Source of the DNA: Ferrithrix thermotolerans DSM 19514
Lineage (GTDB): Bacteria > Actinomycetota > Acidimicrobiia > Acidimicrobiales > Ilumatobacteraceae
Direction: 5' to 3'
NCBI GenBank assembly: GCA_945861025.1
Contig: CAMASN010000018.1
Location: forward strand, 1 to 53,233
Length of the DNA stretch: 53,233 bases
In this document: positions 44,130 to 52,925 of the stretch, one piece after another
How positions within the stretch are numbered: position 1 is the first letter of the stretch
Layout of the letters: every line of letters begins with the position of its first letter
Translations under genes and position numbers: made by a program
The notes under the pieces: generated by a model
Seen by the model: only the letters and a program-made list of their open reading frames with translations
What the model was told of the DNA's origin: nothing
Databases searched by the model: none

Positions 44130-44686
44130 TGACGTGCTCCTGTGACGAGTGCGCTGTATCCGAGACGCAGGTGGTGAATCTGTTTGTCCGCTGGCCAATC
44201 GAGTGGATTGAGAACCGCTTGCAAGGCGATGCCATCGACCAAGGCAATGAGGTGACGGCACGCATCGTGCAGGTCGCCCTCGACACGGCCAGCAAGCTGA
44301 CCCGGCAAGTAGCTGTTCCAGTGTTCGAGGATCATGCGGTCGAATCGACGCAGATCAGGGTCGAACATTGCCGAGGTGCGCACGCTGAATGCGAAGCGCC
44401 AGTTCTCGATGGTGACTGCATCGATTGGCAGCACGGCGGCGAGCACATCGAACACATCGGTGCTGCCGGGCATCTTCATCACGCGCGTCACGATGACAGC
44501 AGCGGCGTGGTCGAGCGCTGCTTCGGTGAGCTCGGCACGATCGGCGAAGTGATGCGACACGAGACCCGTGGTGGCTCCCAAGCGGCGAGCTACCGCACGC
44601 AAGCTGACGCCTTCCATGCCGCGCTCGGCGATGAGTTCGTAACTGGTCTTGGCCAGCTCGGCGCGGCGGTTGGGGCGGATAGGCAA
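44126..44686 (-). CDS. TetR-family transcriptional repressor
   Basis: 186 residues from a TTG at 44686. N-terminal helix-turn-helix (about residues 8-52: AKTSYELIAERGMEGVSLRA then GATTGLVSHHFADRAEL) and an all-helical ligand-binding C-terminus typical of TetR proteins. First gene of the operon, divergent from the P450 gene, with a nested palindrome in between. It therefore probably represses both operons and itself, and is released by a pathway substrate or product. The start is not firm: no Shine-Dalgarno sequence is present. Confidence 0.9.
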   Translation of the reverse strand: MPIRPNRRAELAKTSYELIAERGMEGVSLRAVARRLGATTGLVSHHFADRAELTEAALDHAAAVIVTRVMKMPGSTDVFDVLAAVLPIDAVTIENWRFAFSVRTSAMFDPDLRRFDRMILEHWNSYLPGQLAGRVEGDLHDACRHLIALVDGIALQAVLNPLDWPADKQIHHLRLGYSALVTGARQ

Positions 44687-44696
44687 GGTGACGATT

Positions 44697-44749
44697 CGGC
44701 GACTGTAGCTGAGATAACAGCTGTTGTCATCCTTGAGCTACAGTCGCCG
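44697..44749. promoter_or_regulatory. nested palindromic operator and divergent promoters, tetR/P450
   Basis: A perfect 14-bp inverted repeat CGGCGACTGTAGCT (44697-44710) / AGCTACAGTCGCCG (44736-44749) encloses a 25-nt spacer. The spacer contains a second palindrome GATAACAGCTGTTGTC (44713-44728, perfect core AACAGCTGTT), the size of a TetR operator. Each outer arm holds a TACAGT -10 box: plus strand 44739-44744, 6 nt before the P450 ATG, and minus strand 44702-44707 with ATGACA 17 nt upstream. One operator can thus control both directions. Confidence 0.75.
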
Positions 44750-44750
44750 C

Positions 44751-45956
44751 ATGCCCGCCGAAGTCACCTATAACCCGTATGCCTTTTCGGTTCACGACGA
44801 TCCGTACGTGACCTATCAACAACTGCGCGACGACGCCCCCGCATGGTGGAATCCCGAGCTCAAATTCTGGGTGCTCAGTCGATACGCCGACGTGCAACAA
44901 GCGTTTCGCGATCACGGCACGTTCTCGTCGATGGGCGGCGTGGCGCTCGAGAACCGACGGGCCATCACCACCAAAGATCTGTCGTTCCAACAGATGATCG
45001 AACTCGACCCACCCGAGCACACGGTGTTTCGTCGACTGGTGTCACGGGTGTTCACGCCCCGCCAAATGATGGCGATGGAAAACGACATCCGCTCCATCGT
45101 CGACGGATACATCGATCAAGTCATCGAGCGCGGCGAGGGCGACCTCGTCACCGATATCTCTGGGCCATTTCCGATGGATGTCATCTCCGCAATCCTTGGC
45201 ATTCCAGAGCAAGACCGCACATCGTTGCGCACGCACGCCGACAAGATTTTGATTCGCGAAGACGGCTCAATGGCGATGCCCAAAGAGGCCCTCGACGGCA
45301 TGTTTGGCTTGCTCGACTACTTCATCAAAGACCTCGCCGAACGACGCGAGCAGCAGCGCCCCGGATTGATCGCAGACCTGATGGGCGTTGAGGTCGAAGG
45401 GCGCATGCTCACCGAGACTGAGTTACTCGGATTTTGCGTTCTGTTCGTGATCGCCGGCCACGAGACCACGACCAAGATGGTTGCGAACGCAATCGAGATC
45501 TTGTCGCACCACAAAGACCAACGCGACCGACTCGTTGCAGATCCGTCGATGATCCCCGACGCACTCGAAGAAGTGCTGCGCTTCCACAACTCAACGCAAT
45601 ACATGCACCGCACGCTCACCACCGATATCGAACTGCACGGTCAGCAACTCAAAGAAGGCCAATCGGTGGTGTTGCTCATCGGCGCCGCCAACCACGACAA
45701 CCGCGAGTATGGCGACACTGCGCATCAGTTTCAGATCGACCGCAAAGCCGAGAAACACTTAGCGTTTGGCTACGGCTCGCACTTTTGTCTCGGCGCTGCG
45801 CTGGCCCGCATGGAAGGCAAGGTTGCGCTCGAGCAGATCCTCAGCCGCATGCCCGACATCGATGTCGATCACGAGCGCAAGGTGCGCTTCCATAGTTCAA
45901 ATGTCACCGGATGGACCAGCCTTCCCATCACGTTCACGCCTAGGGTTACGAAGTGA
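44751..45956 (+). CDS. cytochrome P450
   Basis: 401 residues from the ATG at 44751, 6 nt after TACAGT, hence probably leaderless. Soluble bacterial type without membrane anchor. Seen: I-helix oxygen-activation motif AGHETTTK, K-helix ExxR in ALEEVLRF, and heme-ligand loop FGYGSHFCLGAALARME with Cys346. It inserts one oxygen atom into a substrate C-H bond. No ferredoxin or ferredoxin reductase gene is in the window, so the redox partners come from elsewhere. First gene of the divergent operon; ends in a GTGA overlap with the next gene. Confidence 0.95.
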   Translation: MPAEVTYNPYAFSVHDDPYVTYQQLRDDAPAWWNPELKFWVLSRYADVQQAFRDHGTFSSMGGVALENRRAITTKDLSFQQMIELDPPEHTVFRRLVSRVFTPRQMMAMENDIRSIVDGYIDQVIERGEGDLVTDISGPFPMDVISAILGIPEQDRTSLRTHADKILIREDGSMAMPKEALDGMFGLLDYFIKDLAERREQQRPGLIADLMGVEVEGRMLTETELLGFCVLFVIAGHETTTKMVANAIEILSHHKDQRDRLVADPSMIPDALEEVLRFHNSTQYMHRTLTTDIELHGQQLKEGQSVVLLIGAANHDNREYGDTAHQFQIDRKAEKHLAFGYGSHFCLGAALARMEGKVALEQILSRMPDIDVDHERKVRFHSSNVTGWTSLPITFTPRVTK

Positions 45957-46831
45957 GCGAGGCAACGCAGCCGTCTCCTGTGCGGTTCGGCTACATCGGC
46001 CTCGGGCAGATGGGCTCGGCAATGGCCAGTCGGCTGCTCTCCACCGGCGCCACAGTCACGGTGTGCGATCTCGATGCGCAAGCAATGGCTGCGCTCGTCG
46101 AGCAAGGCGCCACGGCCGCGGTATCGCCCGCCGAACTCGCGCAGGTCTGCGACATCATCAGCATTTGTGTGCCAGCCGACGCCCACATTCGCCAAGTGCT
46201 CACCGGCGCGACTGGTGTGCAGCACGGGTGCAGCACAGGGCAGACAATTCTGATTCACAGCACGGTGTCGCCACAGACCATCACGTGGGCCCGCGAAACC
46301 GCCGCTGCGTGGGGTGTCCACCTATTCGATGCATGCGTGGCCGGCGGCGGCGATGCCGCAAAGGTCGGCGAGCTCGTGATCTTGGCTGGCGGTGTCAGCG
46401 AGATGAGCCAGCCCGTGATCGATGCACTCAACACCTATGGATCATTGGTCATCGATGGCGGGCCGGTGGGTTCGGGTGCCGCGCTAAAGATCGGCGTGAA
46501 CACGATGACCTACGCGCAGTTTGCTGCGGCATCGTCGGCATTCGACATGGTGAAAACCAACGGCGGCAATCCGCAAGCACTTATGCAGGCATGGCGCCAC
46601 ACCGGCCAACTCGGCAAGCTCACCGAGTCGTTCACGGGCTTGCTCGGCATTCCTCCAGCGCATATTCGCGGCGCGTTTCGTGACTCACTGCTGAACACCG
46701 TCTCGATCGCCACCAAAGATCTTGAGCTCGCCGAAGAGCTGATGAACAACGCCGACCCTCGGCACGCGATGATCACATCGCTACGCGAATCAATGACCGC
46801 TGTCTTCGGACTCGAAGAGAACAACCAGTAA
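45953..46831 (+). CDS. beta-hydroxyacid dehydrogenase (3-hydroxyisobutyrate dehydrogenase-like)
   Basis: 292 residues from a GTG overlapping the P450 stop. Rossmann start VRFGYIGLGQMGSAMASRL, Asp in VCDLDAQ indicating NAD(H), substrate-binding DACVAGGGDAAKVGEL and catalytic Lys in ALKIGVNTMTYA place it in the 6-phosphogluconate/3-hydroxyisobutyrate dehydrogenase superfamily. The exact substrate is unknown; with P450, SDR and ALDH genes nearby a hydroxy acid intermediate is plausible. It is followed 13 nt later by a carboxymuconolactone decarboxylase-like gene. Confidence 0.88.
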   Translation: MSEATQPSPVRFGYIGLGQMGSAMASRLLSTGATVTVCDLDAQAMAALVEQGATAAVSPAELAQVCDIISICVPADAHIRQVLTGATGVQHGCSTGQTILIHSTVSPQTITWARETAAAWGVHLFDACVAGGGDAAKVGELVILAGGVSEMSQPVIDALNTYGSLVIDGGPVGSGAALKIGVNTMTYAQFAAASSAFDMVKTNGGNPQALMQAWRHTGQLGKLTESFTGLLGIPPAHIRGAFRDSLLNTVSIATKDLELAEELMNNADPRHAMITSLRESMTAVFGLEENNQ

Positions 46832-46844
46832 CGAAAGAGACCTC

Positions 46845-47252
46845 ATGTCTGAGTCCACGCCTGACCCCCAGCAACAAAGCGCCTACGAACGTGGCGCCAC
46901 AAAAATGGCCGAGGTATACGCCGGCGATGTTGTGATCCTCCCCGAGGGGGCGATGCCTTTCAACGACGTGATGATGCGTACGTTGTTCGGCGAGATGTGG
47001 GCCCGCGATGTGCTGTCGGTCAGAGATCGGCGACTGCTGCTCATGGGTGTCATCGCCGCCAGCGGCTCGGTCGATGTGTGGAAGATTCAGGCACGCGCCG
47101 CGCTGAAGAACGGCGAACTCTCCCCCGCCGAACTACGCGAGACCCTCATCACGCTTGCCCCCTACGCCGGTTACCCGCGAGTTGCCGGCTTAGTGGTCGA
47201 ATGCGAAGGCGTCATCGCCAAGTGGAACAAAGAGCAGCAAGCCCCCGGCTAG
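46845..47252 (+). CDS. carboxymuconolactone decarboxylase family protein
   Basis: 135 residues; GAAAGAG precedes the ATG. The helical CMD fold is shown by MMRTLFGEMWARDVLSVRDRRLLLMGVIAAS, AALKNGELSPAELRETLITLAPYAGYPRVAG. The CxxC of AhpD-type peroxidase members is absent, so it is on the decarboxylase or lactone-acting side of the family. Members are common in catabolic clusters for aromatic and cyclic compounds. Its place after P450 and hydroxyacid dehydrogenase suggests a late pathway step (inference). Confidence 0.87.
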   Translation: MSESTPDPQQQSAYERGATKMAEVYAGDVVILPEGAMPFNDVMMRTLFGEMWARDVLSVRDRRLLLMGVIAASGSVDVWKIQARAALKNGELSPAELRETLITLAPYAGYPRVAGLVVECEGVIAKWNKEQQAPG

Positions 47253-47332
47253 AACGCTGGCGCCTTGCATCACGTCTCGCCGTCGACGTTGTGCCCTTCC
47301 CAGCCCGGCAGAAATATGAGAAAGTTTGCGCC

Positions 47333-50209
47333 GTGAGCATCTCGGTTCTGGGCCGCGTACGACTGCGCGGACAAGATATTGCATCATCGCGACAGCGCCA
47401 GCTCGTCGCCGCGCTTGTGCTGCACCGCGGGTCCGACATTTCGAGCGGGCGGCTCGCTGAATACATCTGGGGCACGAAGCAACCAGCAGACCCAGGCGCC
47501 GCGCTACACACGCTGGTTTCGCGTGTTCGCACGATGCTGCCCGATACCGCAATCATCGAATCGTTGCGAGGTAGTTACCGACTCGTTGCCGCAACTGGCG
47601 TGATCGACATCGACCGAGTGCTTCATTGGCGAGCCGCAATCGCTAATCTCAGAACCGCAGATCAGCCAGCCGCGATCGACGGGTTCCTCGCGTTGTATAC
47701 GGGCGAACCATTCGTCGACCTTGATGACATCGACACCATCGCGGCACGAGAGCAGGCCCTCGAAATTCGAGTGGGCTTACTTGAAGCTCGAGCCGAATCA
47801 GCGATCTTGGCCGGGAATGCCGACGCCGCAATCATCACGCTGCGCGAAGTTCTCATCGAGCGACCCGACCGCGAATCGTCCGCAGCGTTGCTGATGGAAA
47901 CGCTGTACCGCAGCGGTCGGCAGCCCGAAGCACTGGCCGTATACGCCACCCTGCGCGAGCACCTGCTCAACGAATTCGGAGTGGATCCAACGCCTCGGCT
48001 GTCCGAGCTAGAAGTCGCGATTCTGCGCCACGACCTCACGCCCATGGCGCCTCCCGCTGACGCGCCGAGGAGCGGCCGCCGAGCCACGATGCCGCATCGG
48101 GCGAGCAGCTTTGTGGGCCGCGGCCACGACGTAGACGGACTGGCTGCATTGCTCACCCGGGTCAGGTTCGTCACCGTGCTTGGCCCAGGCGGCATCGGCA
48201 AAACCAGCCTCGCCTCTGAGGTCGCAACGAAAGTAGAGGGCGCCGGCACCCGTGTCGTTGTGGCTGAACTCGCCGACATCGCTGAGGGTACCGACCTTGC
48301 TGCAGCGGTTGCTGGTCGAATCGGAGCCCCAACCCAAGCCACAGAGTCGCCGCAGGATCCCCTTGCCCACTACCTCGCTAGCGCTCCCACTCTGCTGTAC
48401 CTAGACAACTGCGAGCATCTCCTTGAGAGCGTGGCCGATCTCATCGCAACCCTGCTGGGGAGGTCACCCACACTGCGCATCCTCGCAACCAGCAGAGAAC
48501 CGATCGGCGCCGAGGGCGAGCACCGCTGGGTGATTCACGGCCTGCCAATAGCCGACGCCGAGCAGTTGTTCGCAGACCGAGCAGGTGCTGCACGTGCGGA
48601 AACAGAGTCGTTGCGCGGCGACGCACGCGTTCGGTTGCTGTGCGAACGACTTGATGGCGTTCCGCTAGCACTTGAACTCGCAGCCCGGGCATTGGCCTAT
48701 ATGTCCCTCGACGAGATCATCAGTGGTCTCGACAATCGATTCGAACTACTCAACCGCAACCGACGCTCTGCTCCCGATCGCCATCAGAGTCTGGAGGCAA
48801 CTCTCGATTGGTCGTACCAACGACTGCAACCGTTCGAGCAGGAGGCCTTCGATCGGCTGGGGGTGTTTGCCGGAAGTTTCAGCGCCGCAGATGCGCGTCA
48901 ATTGGTTGGACCGCATGTTGCCGATGTCATTGCGACTCTGGTCGACCGATCGCTGGTGGTTGTCGATCCTCTCGCAAGTCCGGCCCGATACGAACTGCTC
49001 GAGACGATGCGCGCATACGCCCGACGCAATCGGGGCGATCAGCTCGACATCGATCGGTCCGCGCTCGCCCTCTTCGTACTGGACTATGCCATTACGGCCT
49101 CGGCACACACGACGGGGCCCGATGAGTCGAAGTGGTTCAACGACCTTCGAGCGAGCATGGCCAACCTCCGACAGGCGTACCAATACTTCGTCGAGACGCG
49201 CAACGACAACCACCGCGTGCGCCTCGTCGCTGCGCTCGCCATGTGGGCATGGCAGTGCGACCAAGCCGAAGTTCTGGCGTGGGCGTTGGAGACCGAACTC
49301 GAAGTATCCGTTTCCGACCCTGAACTTGCGGCGTACGCATTTGCCGCTGCAACCATCACCCGATCTCGATCGAATGAATTGCTCGAAGGTGCCGACACAG
49401 CACAGCGAGCCGCGATCGTCACGCAATCAACAGGCGGCGTGGCAGCAGCGCTGAGTTTCTACGCTGCGGCCGAAGTCGGGCTGTTTCGCGGCGAGTTCAG
49501 CTCGGCCGAACAGTCGGCGCTTCGCGCCCACAGCTTCGGCGTGGCTGCAGGCAACGCCCCGGGGGCGCGGGCCGCCACCTTCTTCGCAGCTATTGATGCG
49601 GCGTTAGCGATCATCTATTCGGGCCGCTCCGCAGAGGCCGGAATCTGGATCGACACAGCTCATCGTTTGGCAATCGAACTTCACAGCGCGGGCGCTCATG
49701 CTTGGGTCGAATTCACTCAGGCCGACGCGGCATTCAGCAGTGGAGACATCGACCGAGCGCTCGAAAATATGAACCGTTGCGTCGCTCTGATCGACGGGTC
49801 ACAACACTCGTTCCTAGCCGGCGTGGCCGACCTCTCGCTTGTGGCGCTCGCTTCGGCGCAGAACGGCCTGAAGCCCGGAACCGTCCGGCGCGACCTGCTC
49901 TTGTCGGTCTTTGAGCGCTGGCAAACCACCATGTCGTGGGCCCAGGCAACGCTCGGCCTGCGCCTGCTCGCTGCGGCGTTGGCAGCCGAGGGGCAAAGCC
50001 TCAACGCTGCAGTGATAATGGGCGCGTTTTTCGCCTCGGCCGTAGACCCCAGCGACGCGCGAATCCAAACGGCGGAGACGTTGTCACGGTTGAGCGCCGA
50101 CCTGTCCGACGTAGAACTGCAGCGCTTGCTTGCCCAAGGAGGGGCCATGTCGCTTCACGACGCTGTGCAGCATGCGATCGAGATTCTGACCGACTCGCTA
50201 CCCGGCTAA
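47333..50209 (+). CDS. AfsR/SARP-type regulator with BTAD and NB-ARC domains
   Basis: 958 residues from the GTG at 47333; the open frame runs back to 46997 but overlaps the preceding gene. N-terminal OmpR-type winged helix (about 1-85: SSRQRQLVAALVLHRG, ALHTLVSRVRTMLP), bacterial transcriptional activation domain (about 95-240: RAEDS-like helices ending EALAVYATLREHLLNEFG), NB-ARC ATPase with Walker A LGPGGIGKTSL near 283 and LLYLDNCEHLL near 353, then a long helical, TPR-like C-terminus. Such proteins activate secondary-metabolite or catabolic genes. It is in the same direction as the P450 operon, 80 nt after it. Confidence 0.9.
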   Translation: MSISVLGRVRLRGQDIASSRQRQLVAALVLHRGSDISSGRLAEYIWGTKQPADPGAALHTLVSRVRTMLPDTAIIESLRGSYRLVAATGVIDIDRVLHWRAAIANLRTADQPAAIDGFLALYTGEPFVDLDDIDTIAAREQALEIRVGLLEARAESAILAGNADAAIITLREVLIERPDRESSAALLMETLYRSGRQPEALAVYATLREHLLNEFGVDPTPRLSELEVAILRHDLTPMAPPADAPRSGRRATMPHRASSFVGRGHDVDGLAALLTRVRFVTVLGPGGIGKTSLASEVATKVEGAGTRVVVAELADIAEGTDLAAAVAGRIGAPTQATESPQDPLAHYLASAPTLLYLDNCEHLLESVADLIATLLGRSPTLRILATSREPIGAEGEHRWVIHGLPIADAEQLFADRAGAARAETESLRGDARVRLLCERLDGVPLALELAARALAYMSLDEIISGLDNRFELLNRNRRSAPDRHQSLEATLDWSYQRLQPFEQEAFDRLGVFAGSFSAADARQLVGPHVADVIATLVDRSLVVVDPLASPARYELLETMRAYARRNRGDQLDIDRSALALFVLDYAITASAHTTGPDESKWFNDLRASMANLRQAYQYFVETRNDNHRVRLVAALAMWAWQCDQAEVLAWALETELEVSVSDPELAAYAFAAATITRSRSNELLEGADTAQRAAIVTQSTGGVAAALSFYAAAEVGLFRGEFSSAEQSALRAHSFGVAAGNAPGARAATFFAAIDAALAIIYSGRSAEAGIWIDTAHRLAIELHSAGAHAWVEFTQADAAFSSGDIDRALENMNRCVALIDGSQHSFLAGVADLSLVALASAQNGLKPGTVRRDLLLSVFERWQTTMSWAQATLGLRLLAAALAAEGQSLNAAVIMGAFFASAVDPSDARIQTAETLSRLSADLSDVELQRLLAQGGAMSLHDAVQHAIEILTDSLPG

Positions 50210-50297
50210 GAGCTACGCCAGAGGCTGCTGAAAGGTTGATGAAAGGTCTGTTGATGACAATGACCACAACACCCCACCAACTATCGGAGGCGCACTC

Positions 50298-51239
50298 ATG
50301 GCTCTATACCGCAGCTCACTGCCGCAACTCGGCGGCGAAATCTTTCTCATCGACGGCGGTATTGAGACATCGCTCATCTTTGACCAAGGATTAGACCTGC
50401 CCTTGTTCGCGGCATATCCGTTACTCGACACCGTTGAGGGCCGTGCCGCCCTGCACATTTACCTCGCCCCCTACCTCGAGATCGCGAGCCAACACGGCAC
50501 GGGCTTCATCATCGAGACACCCACATGGCGGGCCAACGCCGACTGGGGCGCCCAGCTCGGCCACGACGCTGCTGAACTCGACCGCATCAACAGGCTGGCC
50601 GTTGACGTCGCCCTCGAAACGCGCCACTCGTGCGACGTCGTGGCACCGGTGTTGATCTCTGGCCTGCTCGGCCCACGTGGCGACGGCTATGTCGTTGATC
50701 AAGTCATGACCCCAGCCGACGCCGCCGCGTATCACCGCGCGCAGATCGCCACCTTCGCCGATACCGAAGCCGACCTCATCACCGCGATCACGATGACCAC
50801 AGCTGAAGAAGCCACAGGTGTCGTACTCGCTGCCAAAGCGTTGAACATGCCTGCCGTCATCGGATTCACCGTCGAGACCGACGGACGTCTGCCTTCAGGG
50901 CAGCCATTGGGCGACGCCATCACTGCAGTAGACAACGCCACTGATTCATGGGCTGCGTACTACATGATCAACTGCGCTCACCCAACACACTTTGCCGACG
51001 CTCTCGATACAAGCGAGCCATGGACCACCCGCATCCGATCCATTCGCGCCAACGCTTCGATGATGAGCCACGAGCAACTCAACGAAGCCGAAGAGCTCGA
51101 TGCTGGTGATCCCGCCGACCTCGCTGCGCGATACCTCTCGCTGCGCGAGATGCTGCCGCGAATCAATGTTGTGGGCGGCTGCTGCGGCACCGATCATCGA
51201 CACATCGCAGCGATCGCCCAGGCACTCGCGCCTATCTGA
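50298..51239 (+). CDS. homocysteine S-methyltransferase family protein
   Basis: 313 residues; GGAGG lies before the ATG. Zinc-dependent methyltransferase (Met/Hcy fold, MmuM-like) that passes a methyl group to homocysteine or a related thiol. Zinc ligands are visible: Cys226 in MINCAHP and Cys295-Cys296 in VGGCCGTDHRH. Also ILIDGGIETSL-like start (FLIDGGIETSLIFDQG), ETPTWRAN and IGFTVETDGRLPSG. The methyl donor (S-methylmethionine, betaine or other) is unknown. Its last 8 nt overlap the end of the convergent propeller gene. Confidence 0.9.
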   Translation: MALYRSSLPQLGGEIFLIDGGIETSLIFDQGLDLPLFAAYPLLDTVEGRAALHIYLAPYLEIASQHGTGFIIETPTWRANADWGAQLGHDAAELDRINRLAVDVALETRHSCDVVAPVLISGLLGPRGDGYVVDQVMTPADAAAYHRAQIATFADTEADLITAITMTTAEEATGVVLAAKALNMPAVIGFTVETDGRLPSGQPLGDAITAVDNATDSWAAYYMINCAHPTHFADALDTSEPWTTRIRSIRANASMMSHEQLNEAEELDAGDPADLAARYLSLREMLPRINVVGGCCGTDHRHIAAIAQALAPI

Positions 51240-52818
51240 GAATTCGGGTCTTGCCGAAGATGGTTCCGTACAGGATGCGGCCGTCATCGTCGATGGTGAT
51301 TCCGCCACCGAGGGTGTTGAACTTCGAGCCACCGACAACGAAATGGAACGCCGATTGTCCGGTGCTCCAATCGATGGCCTCAATGGTCCATTGACGATCT
51401 CGCGCACCGCACGTGTACACCAGGTTCGAGGCTTGCGATACGAACGGCACCGAGTTAGGTGATGACACGTTGGTGCACACCCATGCTTGCTCAAAGGTTC
51501 GCGTGGTGGGATTCCACTCGTACTTATGTAAGCCATGCGGCGTATAGGCCGGGTCGTGTCCGAGGAAGAAACACAGCAAACGAGCACGCGAACCTTCGAG
51601 GCCTTGCGGCACGGTGACGGCTTCGTTGTTCACCGTCATCGCGCCATAGCCGCTCACCGTGATCGACTGTTCGGTCTGGATAGCGGGCAGATCGGGGTTG
51701 CCCATGTTGGCTGGGCCGATTCCGGCAATGCGCCGCGACGGGGCATTCGGCAACTGCTGCCAATCGTGGGGAATCTCGTCGCGCCAGAACAACGTGATGT
51801 TGACGACATCGTCGCCGTCACCGATCACAACGAAACGATCTTCGTCGGGTCCGAACCCCATCAGCGAAGGCGTGGTACCCGAGCCCCAACCGTTGCCGTT
51901 GCGGTACGGGGCCGACCACGCACCATCGGCCTCATCGAGCGAGAGCCGCTGACCAGTCCACACCACCTTGTGGGTGTGATTAACCGAGCTCACATAGATA
52001 CCGTTGCTGTCATCGACACACAGACTGGTGCGAACCCAGCCGTAACCCTGCCGGCCGCTCGCCAACATGTGCGCCCAATGAGCGGCCGCATGTTCGGCAG
52101 CGCCGGGTAGCTGAATTGCCGAATACTCGCTGAAGTCGCGAGCCAAGCAAACGATCCAACCATGGTCAGTTGACACCACGATTCGACCGTCGAAGGTGAT
52201 GTTGACTCCGACGATGCTGCCCTCAATGTGCGCCGGTTTATCCCAGTAGCCGCGCTCGATGATTGGCGACGCCGGATCGTCGGGATCTGTGTCGCCGAAC
52301 GCCACGACTCCACCCTGACGGCCAACAAACAGCGTGTGGTCACAGTCGAGCAGCGAGTACACGCCATCGAGGCCGACCAAGAAGTTGAGTGCCAGCGTGA
52401 TGGCGTGCACGATGGCATCGTGATCGCGCAGCGAATCGAGCTTGCCGACGTGGTCTTCAAGTTCGGCGAGCGGCGTCGCCGGTAGATCACCGATGGGCAG
52501 CGTCGCCAAGATCTCGAGCGTGTCGTAATCGAATTTCACAATGTTCTGGCGACCGTTACTCCAAATCACCCGACGCCCATCGGCGTACGGCCCCGAAGTA
52601 CATCCGCCGAAATGGCCTGAGCCGACCCACGAGTACTGAATTGCATCCGGAGGCAAGGTCTCTGTGGGCCCGCTCGGTCCGGCAAGCGCAGTGTTGTCTT
52701 GTTGGTCGCAACGACCGTGAGCAATGGGGTAACCCGAGTCGGCAAGAAATGGATTCCGAGGCCCGATGTTCACAATGCCTGCCTCACGATTGTCGGTGTG
52801 CGCACAAGTGTGGCTCAC
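51232..52818 (-). CDS. beta-propeller-like protein, family not recognised
   Basis: 528 residues from a GTG without a clear ribosome binding site. No signal peptide or membrane segment. The sequence is rich in strands ending in Asp-Gly turns, such as FDGRIVVSTDHGWIVCL, SNGIYVSSVNHTHKVVW and DDDGRILYGTIFG, which suggests repeated blades of a propeller, with NGNGWGSGTTPSLMGFGPDEDRFVVIGDG in the middle. I do not recognise a catalytic motif. A Trp- and Cys-rich character (several single Cys) is notable. The 107-nt gap to the HNH gene contains the divergent start regions. Confidence 0.65.
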   Translation of the reverse strand: MSHTCAHTDNREAGIVNIGPRNPFLADSGYPIAHGRCDQQDNTALAGPSGPTETLPPDAIQYSWVGSGHFGGCTSGPYADGRRVIWSNGRQNIVKFDYDTLEILATLPIGDLPATPLAELEDHVGKLDSLRDHDAIVHAITLALNFLVGLDGVYSLLDCDHTLFVGRQGGVVAFGDTDPDDPASPIIERGYWDKPAHIEGSIVGVNITFDGRIVVSTDHGWIVCLARDFSEYSAIQLPGAAEHAAAHWAHMLASGRQGYGWVRTSLCVDDSNGIYVSSVNHTHKVVWTGQRLSLDEADGAWSAPYRNGNGWGSGTTPSLMGFGPDEDRFVVIGDGDDVVNITLFWRDEIPHDWQQLPNAPSRRIAGIGPANMGNPDLPAIQTEQSITVSGYGAMTVNNEAVTVPQGLEGSRARLLCFFLGHDPAYTPHGLHKYEWNPTTRTFEQAWVCTNVSSPNSVPFVSQASNLVYTCGARDRQWTIEAIDWSTGQSAFHFVVGGSKFNTLGGGITIDDDGRILYGTIFGKTRILR

Positions 52819-52889
52819 AGGCTCGGTTCACTGGTTCACCCTGTTGGATGACCTCTTTGCAATGCGCTGGGATATTTCTTGGTTTGGGG

Positions 52890-52919
52890 TTGACGATCGA
52901 ACACCTGTTCGATTACGCT
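52890..52919 (+). promoter_or_regulatory. LexA-controlled promoter of the HNH gene
   Basis: TTGACG (52890-52895), an 18-nt spacer and TACGCT (52914-52919) form a strong promoter. The spacer contains TCGAACACCTGTTCGA (52897-52912), a perfect actinobacterial LexA box. The ATG follows the -10 box by 6 nt, so the transcript is probably leaderless. LexA bound here would block RNA polymerase directly. Confidence 0.88.
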
Positions 52920-52925
52920 GTCTCC

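Noticed and set aside
46997-47332. N-terminal extension of the AfsR-type regulator
   Set aside because: Overlaps the carboxymuconolactone decarboxylase-like gene in another frame; the winged helix begins at 47333.
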